This document shows positions 1 to 8,228 of a DNA stretch of 52,799 bases, in pieces. This stretch comes from Bacillus sp. (in: firmicutes) (GTDB lineage Bacteria; Bacillota; Bacilli; Bacillales; Cytobacillaceae): NCBI GenBank assembly GCA_031177865.1, contig JAPSKD010000008.1:1-52799 (forward strand). The letters run 5' to 3'. The notes beneath the pieces are model-generated. The model was given only the letters and a program-made list of their open reading frames with translations, did not search any database and was not told the origin of the DNA. Each line of letters starts with the position of its first letter. Position 1 is the stretch's first letter. A program made the position numbers and the translations under genes.

Positions 1-1
1 A

Positions 2-64
2 GCAATCCTTGCTTATCGCTTTGATGATTTAATCGACATACTTTCCGTACTTGCAAACAAGTAA
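2..64 (+). CDS. C-terminal end of an unidentified protein (partial)
   Basis: An open frame runs from the window edge to a TAA at 62-64 and gives a 20-residue tail (ends in ...SVLANK). A terminator-like hairpin follows within 10 bases, which supports a real gene end. The fragment is too short to assign a family. Confidence 0.5.
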   Translation, partial: AILAYRFDDLIDILSVLANK

Positions 65-67
65 AAA

Positions 68-99
68 GGGGGCCCTCATAAAGAGGGCTCTTATTTCTT
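68..99 (+). terminator. Rho-independent terminator of the partial gene
   Basis: A 6-bp GC-rich stem (GCCCTC / GAGGGC) with a short AT loop is followed by a T-rich run. It directly follows the stop codon of the truncated gene at the window edge. Confidence 0.7.
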
Positions 100-208
100 T
101 ATCTGTCCATCTTACATAATTACGTAAAATATAGTTTTTACGCAGTTTTGTTCAACAACCCCTTGGGAGAGTAAGATTCTACCCGTATGGTAAAATTACG
201 CAAAAAAA

Positions 209-256
209 TATCGTGTCTCATTTCAGCAAGTATACTTGAGAAACTGAGACACGATA
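209..256 (-). terminator. Long near-perfect hairpin ending the secreted-protein gene
   Basis: The arms at 209-220 and 245-256 are a perfect 12-bp inverted repeat. Inside lie TTTC/GAAA and the 12-bp palindrome 227-238, so almost all 48 bases pair. On the minus strand the hairpin is followed by a T-run (complement of 201-208), giving rho-independent terminator form, 10 bases after the stop codon at 266. It is much longer than a usual terminator. Confidence 0.75.
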
Positions 257-265
257 AAAAATGAC

Positions 266-937
266 TTAATAAATAACTCTTAAATAAGCAGCTCCAGCCG
301 GATCAATATCCATTCTATACAAGTATGTTCTAGTATAATAATCCCCTGCATATGGTGCTGTTGTGGTGAATTGCCCATTTAATTCAGTGGTAGCATAATC
401 AGTGTTATAACCTGTTCCATCAATCGTTCTAGTTTTCTGCCAATCACTCTTCGTATATGTACCTTGGAAGAATGGGAAATTTCCTCTTACATAAACATAA
501 CGCTCATCATGTTTTACATCCGTATACAATGCGGTATTAGCATTTGCCGTGCCATAGAAATACTGCTTCTTTACATTGTAAGTCTTGTATATAATGGCTG
601 AGATTGACACCGTTCCATCCTGTGTAACAGGCATCCTTTCCGCAGGAGTTGGCTCTACTCCCAATGAATATTCGACTCTACTTCCATCATCAAAATTTAG
701 AATTAAAGGCTCTCCCTCTGAAAGCTTGATTCTCTTACCTTCTAACCCTAACTCCTTCAACTTCTTCTGTTCTTCTTGGGGATTCATTGCCTTGGATTTT
801 GCTAACTTCTCTTGATCAGCTTTAAGCTTGTCTTGTTGGGTAATAACAGAGGTGTCTGGTGTTTGTGCGAATGCGCTCACAGGGGTTAATAATGCTAGAG
901 ACAATGGTACGGACAGTAATGCATTTTTAATTTTCAA
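266..937 (-). CDS. Secreted protein of unknown function (223 aa)
   Basis: I do not recognise this family. The start is TTG at 937, preceded at 946-951 by a strong AGGAGG site. The N-terminus is a classic signal peptide: Lys at 2 and 4, a hydrophobic core rich in L/S/A, and an AFA-Q cleavage site near residue 24. A Lys/Gln/Glu-rich, probably helical stretch (about 30-70) precedes a C-terminal half rich in Tyr, Thr and aromatic residues that looks like a beta-rich secreted domain. No cysteines, lipobox, membrane segment or cell-wall anchor are visible, so the product is probably released. It is monocistronic, with a large terminator behind it and a divergent 33-residue membrane peptide gene in front. 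A bacteriocin-like or surface-active protein is possible but unsupported. Confidence 0.75.
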   Translation of the reverse strand: MKIKNALLSVPLSLALLTPVSAFAQTPDTSVITQQDKLKADQEKLAKSKAMNPQEEQKKLKELGLEGKRIKLSEGEPLILNFDDGSRVEYSLGVEPTPAERMPVTQDGTVSISAIIYKTYNVKKQYFYGTANANTALYTDVKHDERYVYVRGNFPFFQGTYTKSDWQKTRTIDGTGYNTDYATTELNGQFTTTAPYAGDYYTRTYLYRMDIDPAGAAYLRVIY

Positions 938-964
938 ATTATTTTTCCTCCTTTTGGCACTGGC

Positions 965-987
965 GTATTCAACTAGGAATTGAATAC
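965..987. promoter_or_regulatory. Inverted repeat between divergent genes, candidate operator
   Basis: GTATTCAA (965-972) and TTGAATAC (980-987) form a perfect 8-bp inverted repeat with a 7-base spacer. It lies between the secreted-protein gene and the divergent 33-codon gene, where a shared operator would be expected. No regulator can be named. Confidence 0.35.
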
Positions 988-1072
988 ACTAGAATTATTG
1001 GGAAAAATTGGCATAGTGTAAATGCTATTTTTCCAAAATAAGTAAAAATATCTAGTATTTCGGAGGTAATTT

Positions 1073-1174
1073 ATGGAAACGGTTGGTGCTATTGTTCCTT
1101 TAGTCCTATGGGGAGGAATAATCCTAGGTGCGGTATGGCTCGTTGTTAGAGCATTAAAAAAGAAAAATAATTAA
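1073..1174 (+). CDS. Small single-span membrane peptide (33 aa)
   Basis: A 33-codon frame starts at ATG 1073 behind a good GGAGG site (1062-1066) and ends at TAA 1172-1174. The peptide has a short N-terminus, one hydrophobic helix from about residue 5 to 25 with a GG pair, and a Lys-rich tail (ends ALKKKNN), a type I-like positive-inside membrane microprotein. It is divergent from the secreted-protein gene and has its own terminator downstream. It could be an immunity or toxin-type peptide or an uncharacterised membrane microprotein; the sequence does not decide. Confidence 0.6.
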   Translation: METVGAIVPLVLWGGIILGAVWLVVRALKKKNN

Positions 1175-1182
1175 ACAAATTA

Positions 1183-1238
1183 AAGGCATAACACCTAAAT
1201 ACTTCTATTAAGAGTTTAAGTGGTGTTGTGCCCTTTTC
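1183..1238 (+). terminator. Terminator after the 33-aa peptide gene
   Basis: GGCATAACACC and its near-complement TGGTGTTGTGCC bracket a large AT-rich loop, followed by CTTTTCTTT. It sits about 10 bases after the microprotein stop codon. Confidence 0.6.
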
Positions 1239-1280
1239 TTTCAATATTCAACTGCCGAGAAAATAGATTATGTAAACTAA

Positions 1281-1464
1281 CTATTTATCACGACTATTCA
1301 GTGCGTATAATTCTTCGAATCGTTGCTGATCCCAAAGCTTATTAACCGGGACAGTCCATTCCTCAATTGATTTAATTCGGAATCGATTTTCGCTTTCTTT
1401 CCATTCCACTATATTTCCCTCAACTAATTTTTCTAGCTCTTCCCGCACCTTCGAACGGCCTAGG
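1281..1464 (-). pseudogene. 3' remnant of an unidentified gene fused to a RIC remnant
   Basis: On the minus strand a coherent frame (from about 1464 down to TAG at 1281-1283) encodes a charged segment beginning near LGRSKVREELEKLV and containing WTVPVNKLWDQQ. It has no start codon and no upstream domain. It overlaps, in another frame, the end of the iron-sulfur repair remnant next to it, so the junction looks like an old deletion. I cannot assign the family. Confidence 0.4.
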
Positions 1465-1720
1465 GAATAAAATATTATTTTCTAAATGCACATGCTTAAA
1501 TGTAAGTCCCTCTAGGTCTTCTAGCCGTTTTATATACTAAACGGTAGGTTCCACAAGCGTCTAAAGGCAGAGTGTAATCAGAAGTGACGGCACGAATCTG
1601 TCTTAGAATTTCACCTGCATGGTCATGTTCTTTTTCAAGCTCAACAATCATGTTAATGGCTTCTTTGTTTATAGCATAAGAATAAGGTATTCCACAAAAA
1701 AAATGGGTGACCTGAATCAC
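1450..1720 (-). pseudogene. Remnant of iron-sulfur cluster repair di-iron protein (RIC/ScdA/YtfE)
   Basis: The minus strand carries the second half of the RIC hemerythrin-like domain. The first frame contains EHDHAGEILRQIRAVTSDY and LPLDACGTYRLVYK. After a frameshift near 1525 the adjacent frame continues with KHVHLENNILFPR. These His and Glu residues are di-iron ligands of the family, which repairs nitrosative or oxidative damage to Fe-S clusters. The N-terminal domain and first hemerythrin helices are missing, and the end runs into another broken gene. Truncation at both ends plus an internal frameshift make it a pseudogene. It lies between an FNR-like palindrome and molybdenum-cofactor genes, consistent with a former anaerobic/NO-stress region. 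Confidence 0.75.
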
Positions 1721-1721
1721 A
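1706..1721. promoter_or_regulatory. FNR/CRP-type palindrome upstream of moeA
   Basis: GGTGA-N6-TCACA matches the FNR consensus TGTGA-N6-TCACA at 9 of 10 positions. It lies between the RIC remnant and moeA, and an fnr gene is 2.6 kb away. A second half-site TGTGA (1757-1761) lies about 41 bases upstream of the start expected for the TATAAT at 1794-1799. Which site works for moeA is unclear. Confidence 0.45.
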
Positions 1722-1856
1722 CATTTGCTATGATTTAATAATTTTTTATCTTATGTTGTGATGTTTGCTATATTTTTGACTTTTCGATAGGCTTATAATG
1801 AAATATGAATAAATAATTTATTTAATATGATTTGTGTCCTGCAGGAGTTGATGGAA

Positions 1857-3122
1857 TTGTTAGAGAGAAGAAAACCGATCCCGATTGGGGATGCAGTTAA
1901 AAAAATAATGGAATATCAATTAAATGGGGAAATCGAATATGTATCAATCGATGAAAGCTATGGCCGTTTTTTATCAGAAGACTTAATTGCTACGAGTGAT
2001 GTCCCTCATTTTGATCGAGCACCTTATGACGGTTTCGCTGTCCGATCAGTTGATACCAAAGAAGCTTCATTAAATAACCCAGTAGAATTTAAAGTGGTCG
2101 ACCATCTTGGAGCGGGAATGACATCTTCTAAGATCATTAATGAATATGAAGCAGTACGAATTATGACCGGAGCAATGATGCCTGAAGGAACAGACGCAGT
2201 GGTCATGTTTGAAGTAGCAAAAGCGTATGAGAAAAATGGGGCGCCATTTATGTCAATAAAACGAAGCTTTAATAAAGGTGACAATGTCTCCTATCGAGGC
2301 GAAGATGCCAAGGAGGGTGAAATCTTAGTAAAAAAAGGCACATTGATCAACCCAGGGATTCAAGCGATGCTAGCTACTTTTGGCTATCACCAGGTGCCTG
2401 TTGCTAAAAAACCAATTATTGGGTTGTTTGCCACTGGAACAGAATTGCTGGAAGTAGATGAAGAATTAGTACCTGGAAAAATTCGAAATAGTAATTCACA
2501 TATGATCGCTGCCCAAATACAGAGAACTGGAGCAAATGTTCAATATTATGGCAAGCTGCCTGATGTATTTGAAACATGTTTTACTGCAGTAAAAACTGCT
2601 TTAGATAAAGTAGATATACTTATTACAACGGGTGGCGTTTCTGTTGGTGATTTTGATTATTTGCCTGCCATTTATGAAAAGCTAGGTGCAGAAGTTTTAT
2701 TTAATAAAGTTGCTATGAGACCTGGAAGTGTTACGACAGTAGCTCAAATAGAAGGGAAATTGCTATTTGGTTTATCGGGTAATCCTTCGGCCTGTTATGT
2801 TGGTTTTGAGTTGTTTGTACGGCCAATTATTCGCAAAATGCTGTTTTCCACAACACCACACCTGCGAAAAGAAAAAGCTATCCTTGAGGTTGATTTTCCA
2901 AAAGCTAACCCATTCACAAGATTTGTCCGCAGTGCTTTTTCCATAAAAGAAGGAAAATTAATTGCAACGCCTAGTGGTTTAGACAAATCCAATATTATTA
3001 TGAGTCTTTCTGGAGCTAATTCGTTGATGATTCTCCCTGGAGGAACAAGAAGCTTTAAAGCAGGTGATGAGGTTGATATTGTATTGCTTGAAGACCAAGC
3101 AGGCAGTGAATGGCCTTGGTGA
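1857..3122 (+). CDS. moeA: Molybdopterin molybdenumtransferase MoeA
   Basis: MoeA inserts molybdate into adenylylated molybdopterin, the last step of molybdenum cofactor synthesis, in the cytosol. Family motifs are clear: the N-terminal PIPIGDAV segment, FDRAPYDGFAVRS, GDNVSYRGEDAKEGE, the FATGTELLEV start of the MogA-like domain, ILITTGGVSVGDFDYL and the GLSGNPSACYVGF loop. I prefer the TTG at 1857: AGGAG at 1843-1847 gives 9-base spacing and the product starts MLERRKPIP as in homologues. The in-frame ATGs at 1827 and 1851 have no well-spaced site. Length 421 aa is typical. The stop overlaps mobB, so the two are translationally coupled. The cofactor would serve nitrate reductase or another molybdoenzyme not in this window. 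Confidence 0.95.
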   Translation: MLERRKPIPIGDAVKKIMEYQLNGEIEYVSIDESYGRFLSEDLIATSDVPHFDRAPYDGFAVRSVDTKEASLNNPVEFKVVDHLGAGMTSSKIINEYEAVRIMTGAMMPEGTDAVVMFEVAKAYEKNGAPFMSIKRSFNKGDNVSYRGEDAKEGEILVKKGTLINPGIQAMLATFGYHQVPVAKKPIIGLFATGTELLEVDEELVPGKIRNSNSHMIAAQIQRTGANVQYYGKLPDVFETCFTAVKTALDKVDILITTGGVSVGDFDYLPAIYEKLGAEVLFNKVAMRPGSVTTVAQIEGKLLFGLSGNPSACYVGFELFVRPIIRKMLFSTTPHLRKEKAILEVDFPKANPFTRFVRSAFSIKEGKLIATPSGLDKSNIIMSLSGANSLMILPGGTRSFKAGDEVDIVLLEDQAGSEWPW

Positions 3123-3658
3123 AGCCAATAATTTATCAAATAGTAGGATACCAAAATAGCGGTAAAACCACTATCATATTGAAACTTATTGAAATCTTAA
3201 AAAATGAAGGGATTAAGAGTGCTACCATCAAGCATCATGGACACGGAGGTAGACCTGACATCCTTTCCCAAAAGGACTCGGCTAAGCACATAAACGCAGG
3301 GGCAGTTGCTTCATTGGTTGAAGGAGAGGGCAGGTTATGCCTGCAAGCAGATGAAACTGCTTTTACACTTGAAGACCAAATTCGATTTGTTGATTTCTTT
3401 CGCCCAGATATTATCTTAATTGAGGGCCATAAAATGAAGTCTTATCCCAAATTACTAATTCTCAGAGACGAAAACGACCTTTCTCTTATTTCCGATGTAT
3501 GTAACATTTTGACCGTCATTGTCTGGAATAAAGAATTGATAAATACGGTTAGAGAAAAACTTAAGGTTCCAGTGTTTCATATTACAGAGGAAAAGGCCCT
3601 GACGGAGATTTCAAAGGAATTAATAAAACTTGTTCATAATATTGATGAAAAAAATTAA
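3110..3658 (+). CDS. mobB: Molybdopterin-guanine dinucleotide biosynthesis GTPase MobB
   Basis: MobB is a small P-loop GTP-binding protein that assists formation of the guanine-dinucleotide form of the cofactor. The Walker A motif GYQNSGKTT is at residues 13-21 behind a short first strand, followed by ATIKHHGHGG and a DIILIEGHK segment typical of the family. Length 182 aa is normal. The ATG at 3110 lies inside the end of moeA, overlapping it by 13 bases; a GTG at 3119 is an alternative. moaE and moaD do not follow as in some bacilli; a terminator ends the operon instead. Confidence 0.92.
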   Translation: MALVKPIIYQIVGYQNSGKTTIILKLIEILKNEGIKSATIKHHGHGGRPDILSQKDSAKHINAGAVASLVEGEGRLCLQADETAFTLEDQIRFVDFFRPDIILIEGHKMKSYPKLLILRDENDLSLISDVCNILTVIVWNKELINTVREKLKVPVFHITEEKALTEISKELIKLVHNIDEKN

Positions 3659-3763
3659 TAAAATCGTCAAAAATGTTACTTTTATCACGGTGGAAGTTAG
3701 ATAATTGCGCTAAAATACAAATTGGGGATTATATGTTTGTTCAATTAAAGAGTAGTTTAATTT

Positions 3764-3822
3764 AGAAATGCTCCAGCATTATCCATGATGTTCCATGAAT
3801 ATCTGGGGCATTTCTATTTCTT
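3764..3822 (+). terminator. Terminator after moeA-mobB
   Basis: AGAAATGCTCCAG and CTGGGGCATTTCT pair over 13 bp with one G-T wobble around a 26-base loop, followed by ATTTCTTC. It lies 105 bases after mobB, in a stretch where I see no other gene. Confidence 0.6.
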
Positions 3823-3883
3823 CAAACATAAAAGTGACAATATTGTTAGAAGGTGCTTTGCCTTCATTTATGTTTCTACTATT

Positions 3884-3926
3884 TGTGATGTGTTTCACTT
3901 TTTTATTCTTTTGGCTGCTCTATAGT
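3884..3926 (+). promoter_or_regulatory. FNR-dependent type promoter of ywiC
   Basis: TGTGA-TGTGTT-TCACT (3884-3899) matches the FNR palindrome at 9 of 10 positions. A TATAGT -10 box at 3921-3926 would start transcription near 3933, putting the palindrome centre at about -41.5, the class II activator position. There is no good -35 box, as expected for an activator-dependent promoter. The downstream gene is broken, so this is a promoter without a working product. Confidence 0.6.
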
Positions 3927-3950
3927 GAAGGAAAGCAGAGGAATGAATGA

Positions 3951-4345
3951 GTGGAAAAAATGAAGTTATTCTTACCGAAACAACATGGCGCATGGGCAAT
4001 GACAATTATCCCGTTCTGGCTTGGAGTAATAGACGGTGGATTTTTATGGCAGCACATTCCATTTTTTATTGGCTGGGTATTCCTATACGTAGCCCCCTAT
4101 CCGATGCACCTGTTATTTAAAAAGAAGGTTGTACTTTTTATGTCAAAACCATGATTCGAGAGAAAAAGAATCTTGAATATAAATGGATTTCATGGGGATA
4201 TCATGCGTTATTGCTCATCGTTTCGTTAGCTTTCGGCCACTGGATTGTAGCCATTGCATTCCTGCCAAGCTTAATAAGAGCCGTGATATTTTATGGGAAG
4301 CCATTGACGCCAATGAAAATTGGCATATATGAAATCTTTTTTTAG
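3951..4345 (+). pseudogene. ywiC: YwiC-like membrane protein, frameshifted and truncated
   Basis: The N-terminal frame starts LFLPKQHGAWAMTIIPFW, the hallmark of YwiC-like membrane proteins, and runs to about 4120. The family sequence then continues in another frame (YVKTMIREKKNLEYKW... to GKPLTPMKIGIYE), so one base was gained or lost in the A/G-rich stretch near 4120-4128. The family is about 240 residues; here only about 130 are left, and the frame ends 4 bases inside the convergent fnr gene, so the C-terminal half is gone. In B. subtilis ywiC neighbours narK-fnr, and the position next to fnr fits. Function is unknown even when intact. Confidence 0.8.
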
Positions 4346-5034
4346 TCTATTTTACAGATTTCTGGAGAACAGTTTTCACAATCAATTTCATTCTTTAAAT
4401 AATCTAGGTCATAAATTGTAATAGAGCCTTTATCAATGGAAATAATTCTTGCTTTTCTTAAATCACTAAGCAAGCGGTTGACCACCTCACGTGATGTACC
4501 ACAAAAATTAGCCAGTTCTTGATTCGTTAACGGTATTTCAATTAGAATTCCTTGATTGGTTTTCATACCATAGCTGTTTGTAATTCGAATAAGGGTAGAG
4601 TATAAAGCACCTTTCTTACCATGTAGGACTAAGTCTCGAAATTTAGTTTGGGTTTTCCGATACTGCTGGCTCATCCATTTCATGAATTCAAGTGACAATT
4701 CATGGTTTTTGGCAAGATTCTCCTCGAGCACATCCTTCATAATAACTGCTACGTCGCCGCTTTCCGCCACACGGGCACTTAACAAATACTTTGGTGCAGG
4801 ACAAAACAGATCAAGTTCCCCAATAAAGTCCCCTCTTGAACACATTCTTAATGTAAGTTCGCGGCCATCTGGAATAATCTTGCTAATTTGAATGATTCCG
4901 CTTTGAACAATATATAATTCATTTGCAGTAGAACCTTCCTGGAACAGAAAGGTGCCTTTTTCAATTTTCTTCATATGGTGAACCGTATCAAACAGTTGTG
5001 TTAACTTTACAGGTATTTCTTTAATTGACTGCAT
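4342..5034 (-). CDS. fnr: Anaerobic regulator Fnr (Crp/Fnr family, 4Fe-4S type)
   Basis: This is a 230-residue Crp/Fnr activator: an N-terminal cyclic-nucleotide-like beta barrel, a dimer helix, and a C-terminal winged helix with the recognition segment FCGTSREVVNRLLSDLRK. The tail carries C-x2-C-x4-C (CENCSPEIC), the cluster-ligand arrangement of Bacillus Fnr, where the Fe-S ligands are C-terminal rather than N-terminal as in E. coli. It should bind TGTGA-N6-TCACA sites and activate anaerobic genes when oxygen is absent. The ATG at 5034 is chosen because AAAGGTGG lies 8 bases ahead; a GTG four codons upstream has no site. The 3' end overlaps the broken ywiC by 4 bases with no terminator between. 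narK is not adjacent. Confidence 0.93.
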   Translation of the reverse strand: MQSIKEIPVKLTQLFDTVHHMKKIEKGTFLFQEGSTANELYIVQSGIIQISKIIPDGRELTLRMCSRGDFIGELDLFCPAPKYLLSARVAESGDVAVIMKDVLEENLAKNHELSLEFMKWMSQQYRKTQTKFRDLVLHGKKGALYSTLIRITNSYGMKTNQGILIEIPLTNQELANFCGTSREVVNRLLSDLRKARIISIDKGSITIYDLDYLKNEIDCENCSPEICKID

Positions 5035-5297
5035 AAGAATAACCACCTTTAAAGGGGCGAAATCAATCGCGAATTTGCTTTCCTAAATAAATGACAGTCA
5101 AGGTTTCATTTACTAGATAATACTATAATTATATTGGTAACAACGTTTATATATCAATAATTGTGGAAAAAGTTCATACAATCGTCAAAATATATTCACA
5201 TCAATGAAAGGCTGATGTTTTTACATAATAATTCCTTTAATGTCCCTAGAGCAAATGGAAATAATAAAATCGTACAGGAAAAGGAGGGACAGAAAAA

Positions 5298-5477
5298 ATG
5301 GGCCAAAGTCGTCATTTTAAATCTGGACAAAAAGCACCAAATAATGGTGTATATGTAGAAATCGGTGATACAGAGTCAAATGTCAATAATCCAAAAAAGA
5401 TAAGGCTTAAAGCAGGAGACAGGTTTCCTGAAACCTCAAATGATGAACGTGTTTGGACTTACCAGCATAAACCTTAA
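5298..5477 (+). CDS. yjzC: YjzC family small protein
   Basis: A 59-residue protein starting MGQSRHFKSGQKAPNNGVY, clearly of the YjzC family: GQKAPNNGVYVEIGDTES and LKAGDRFPETSN are the conserved parts. A strong AAGGAGGG site (5281-5287) lies 10 bases before ATG 5298. The function is unknown; it is a soluble basic/polar protein. It is monocistronic, followed by a terminator and then clpB, which matches the yjzC position in related genomes. Confidence 0.9.
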   Translation: MGQSRHFKSGQKAPNNGVYVEIGDTESNVNNPKKIRLKAGDRFPETSNDERVWTYQHKP

Positions 5478-5484
5478 TTATTCG

Positions 5485-5517
5485 AAAAAGTCATCCCCGA
5501 GGATGGCTTTTATTTTA
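5485..5517 (+). terminator. Terminator after yjzC
   Basis: AAAAGTCATCC / GGATGGCTTTT forms an 11-bp stem with one G-T wobble and a short CCGA loop, followed by a T-rich tract just after the yjzC stop. Confidence 0.85.
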
Positions 5518-5537
5518 TATTTCATTACATAATCGTA

Positions 5538-5571
5538 TATAATAAAATCAAATAGGTCAAAAATGGTCAAA
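5538..5571 (+). promoter_or_regulatory. clpB promoter -10 with a perfect CtsR operator
   Basis: GGTCAAA-AAT-GGTCAAA at 5555-5571 is an exact match to the CtsR heptad direct repeat (RGTCAAANANRGTCAAA). A TATAAT box at 5538-5543 places the operator right after the transcription start. The operator touches the ribosome binding site (AAAGGGGTG, 5569-5577). CtsR, the class III heat-shock repressor, should therefore block clpB until heat or protein-folding stress. Confidence 0.9.
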
Positions 5572-5584
5572 GGGGTGAAAAAAG

Positions 5585-8179
5585 ATGGATTTAAATCGTA
5601 TGACAGAGCGGTTGCAAAAGGGCATAATAGATGCCCAGTCTTTAGCGGTAAGAAGCAATCATCAAGAGGTAGATGAAGCCCATTTATTCTTAACGTTGAT
5701 TCGTCAAGAGGATAGTTTATTAGCTGCTATTTTAGAGAAAGCAGAAATCCAAACGGAAAGCATTGAAAGAGCATTGCAGGCTGTCCTTGATAAAAAGCCG
5801 CAAGTTACGGGAAGTGGTGCTGAGCAAGGGAAGTTATACATTACATCAAAACTTCAACGACTTTTTGTTAGTGCCGAAGATTTTGCTTCCAAGTTTACTG
5901 ATGACTTTATTTCAATTGAACATATTTTATTAGCAGCTTGTTATGCAAATAATTCGGAAATGAAGAAAATACTAGTATCTATTGGTAAAACTCCGGATTA
6001 TATTTTAGCTGCAATTAAGGAAATTAGGGGGAACCAAAGAGTGACATCACAAAATCCAGAAGCAGTTTACGATGCGCTTAATAAATATGGAAGAGACCTT
6101 GTAGCCGAAGTGACAGCAGGTAAACTGGATCCAGTTATTGGAAGGGACGCAGAAATCCGTCATGTCATTAGAATTCTTTCTAGAAAAACCAAAAATAATC
6201 CTGTATTAATTGGTGAACCGGGAGTAGGGAAAACGGCCATTGTGGAGGGGCTGGCTCAGCGGATTGTCAGGAAAGATGTTCCAGAGGGTTTAAAAGATAA
6301 AACGATTTTCTCATTAGATATGAGTGCATTGATTGCAGGGGCTAAGTTCAGAGGTGAATTCGAGGAAAGATTAAAAGCAGTATTGAATGAAGTGAAAAAA
6401 AGTGAAGGACGGATCCTATTATTTATTGATGAGCTTCACACCATCGTGGGGGCAGGAAAAACGGATGGAGCTATGGATGCAGGGAATATGCTGAAACCTA
6501 TGCTCGCTCGTGGAGAGCTTCATTGTATTGGGGCAACAACCCTCGATGAACATCGTAAATATATTGAAAAGGACCCTGCACTAGAACGAAGATTTCAGCA
6601 GGTACTTGTTCAAGAGCCTAATGTCGAGGACACAATTTCCATCTTACGTGGGTTAAAAGAGAGATTTGAGGTTCACCATGGGGTAAAAATACATGATCAT
6701 GCTCTCGTGGCAGCCGCAACATTATCCGACCGTTATATCACCGATCGCTTCCTGCCAGACAAAGCAATTGATTTAGTGGATGAAGCATGTGCCCTTATTC
6801 GAACTGAGATTGATTCCATGCCAACAGAACTTGATGAGGTAACCCGCAGAGTTATGCAGTTGGAAATTGAAGAAGCAGCCTTGAGAAAGGAACAGGATGA
6901 GGCGAGTAAAAAAAGGCTTGAGTCATTGTTAAAGGAGCTCGCTGAATTAAAAGATCAAGCAAACAGCATGAAAGCCCAGTGGCTTCATGAAAAACAAGGA
7001 ATACAAAAATTACAAGAGAAAAGGGAACAACTTGAGAAACTTCGAAGAGAATTACAGCAAGCCGAGGATAAATATGATTTAAACCGTGCTGCAGAGCTGC
7101 GTCATGGTCAGATTCCATTAGCCGAAAAAGAATTGAAGGAGCTTGAATCACAAACTGCGAAAAATGAACGGTTACTTCGAGAGGAAGTTACCGGAGAAGA
7201 GATATCAAATATTGTCTCAAGGTGGACAGGGATTCCATTATCTAAGCTGGTTGAAGGTGAAAGGGAGAAACTTCTTAGATTAGAAGCTCTGCTGAATGAA
7301 CGAGTAATCGGGCAAAATGAAGCCGTACAATTAGTTGCCGACGCGGTATTACGAGCACGTGCCGGAATCAAGGACCCAAACAGACCGATCGGATCATTCC
7401 TGTTTTTAGGACCAACAGGTGTAGGAAAGACTGAACTTGCTAAAGCACTTGCAGAGGCGTTGTTTGATAGTGAAGAGCAAATGATTCGAATCGATATGTC
7501 CGAATATATGGAGAAACACGCCGTTTCAAGGTTAATTGGTGCCCCTCCAGGGTATGTGGGCTATGAAGAAGGCGGGCAGCTAACAGAAGCTGTCAGAAGA
7601 AGGCCATATTCCGTTATCCTGATGGATGAAATTGAAAAAGCGCATCCAGAGGTATTTAATATTCTCTTACAGGCACTGGATGATGGCAGAATCACGGATT
7701 CACAAGGACGAATAGTCGATTTTAAGAATACAGTGATTATCATGACCTCAAATATTGGGTCTCATTTCTTATTGGAACGACATGAAAATGAGATTGAAAT
7801 TTCAGAGACAACAAGGGAAAAAGTTCTAGGACAACTAAAGAGTCATTTCCGACCTGAATTTTTAAATAGAATCGATGAAACCATCCTATTTAAACCTTTA
7901 TCGTTAACAGAAATAAAAGATATTGTCGTAAAAATGATGAAGGAGCTTCAGAGCAGGTTGAAGGAACAGGAAATTGAAGTAACCATTACAGACAATGCGA
8001 AAGAGTTCATCGCAGTAAATGGCTTCGATCCTAGATATGGTGCAAGACCATTAAAGCGGTTTATTCAACGTAATATCGAGACGAAACTTGCAAGGGCTAT
8101 TATTGCAGGCAATGTTCATGACTATTCCGTGGTCAGCGTTACAACTGATAATGGGGAATTAATCATATCTATACAGTAA
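5585..8179 (+). CDS. clpB: Chaperone ATPase ClpB (disaggregase)
   Basis: ClpB is the hexameric AAA+ disaggregase that works with DnaK to solubilise aggregates. Domain order: N-domain (1 to about 145), AAA1 with Walker A GEPGVGKT at about 210-217 and Walker B LLFIDELH, a coiled-coil middle domain (about 410-530, rich in E/K/L/Q, longer than in ClpC), and AAA2 with GPTGVGKT at 609-616 and the [14 protein letters not shown] pore loop. Length 864 aa is normal and the IGF/L loop of protease-binding Clp ATPases is not evident. It stands alone between terminators under a CtsR operator. B. subtilis 168 lacks clpB, so this is an insertion relative to that order, common in other bacilli. Confidence 0.98.
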   Translation: MDLNRMTERLQKGIIDAQSLAVRSNHQEVDEAHLFLTLIRQEDSLLAAILEKAEIQTESIERALQAVLDKKPQVTGSGAEQGKLYITSKLQRLFVSAEDFASKFTDDFISIEHILLAACYANNSEMKKILVSIGKTPDYILAAIKEIRGNQRVTSQNPEAVYDALNKYGRDLVAEVTAGKLDPVIGRDAEIRHVIRILSRKTKNNPVLIGEPGVGKTAIVEGLAQRIVRKDVPEGLKDKTIFSLDMSALIAGAKFRGEFEERLKAVLNEVKKSEGRILLFIDELHTIVGAGKTDGAMDAGNMLKPMLARGELHCIGATTLDEHRKYIEKDPALERRFQQVLVQEPNVEDTISILRGLKERFEVHHGVKIHDHALVAAATLSDRYITDRFLPDKAIDLVDEACALIRTEIDSMPTELDEVTRRVMQLEIEEAALRKEQDEASKKRLESLLKELAELKDQANSMKAQWLHEKQGIQKLQEKREQLEKLRRELQQAEDKYDLNRAAELRHGQIPLAEKELKELESQTAKNERLLREEVTGEEISNIVSRWTGIPLSKLVEGEREKLLRLEALLNERVIGQNEAVQLVADAVLRARAGIKDPNRPIGSFLFLGPTGVGKTELAKALAEALFDSEEQMIRIDMSEYMEKHAVSRLIGAPPGYVGYEEGGQLTEAVRRRPYSVILMDEIEKAHPEVFNILLQALDDGRITDSQGRIVDFKNTVIIMTSNIGSHFLLERHENEIEISETTREKVLGQLKSHFRPEFLNRIDETILFKPLSLTEIKDIVVKMMKELQSRLKEQEIEVTITDNAKEFIAVNGFDPRYGARPLKRFIQRNIETKLARAIIAGNVHDYSVVSVTTDNGELIISIQ

Positions 8180-8187
8180 GGAAATCA

Positions 8188-8220
8188 AAAAGGTCATCCG
8201 GTTAATGGATGACCTTTCTT
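8188..8220. terminator. Bidirectional terminator between clpB and yjzD
   Basis: AAAAGGTCATCC and GGATGACCTTT form an 11-bp perfect stem with A/T runs on both sides, between two convergent genes. Confidence 0.9.
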
Positions 8221-8228
8221 CACACTAT

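Noticed and set aside
3732-3764. 10-codon frame MFVQLKSSLI between mobB and its terminator
   Set aside because: Too short, no homology and no comparable signals beyond a GGGGA-like run.
5161-5358. 65-codon plus-strand frame before and over yjzC
   Set aside because: It overlaps the start of the clearly conserved yjzC in another frame and lacks a ribosome binding site.
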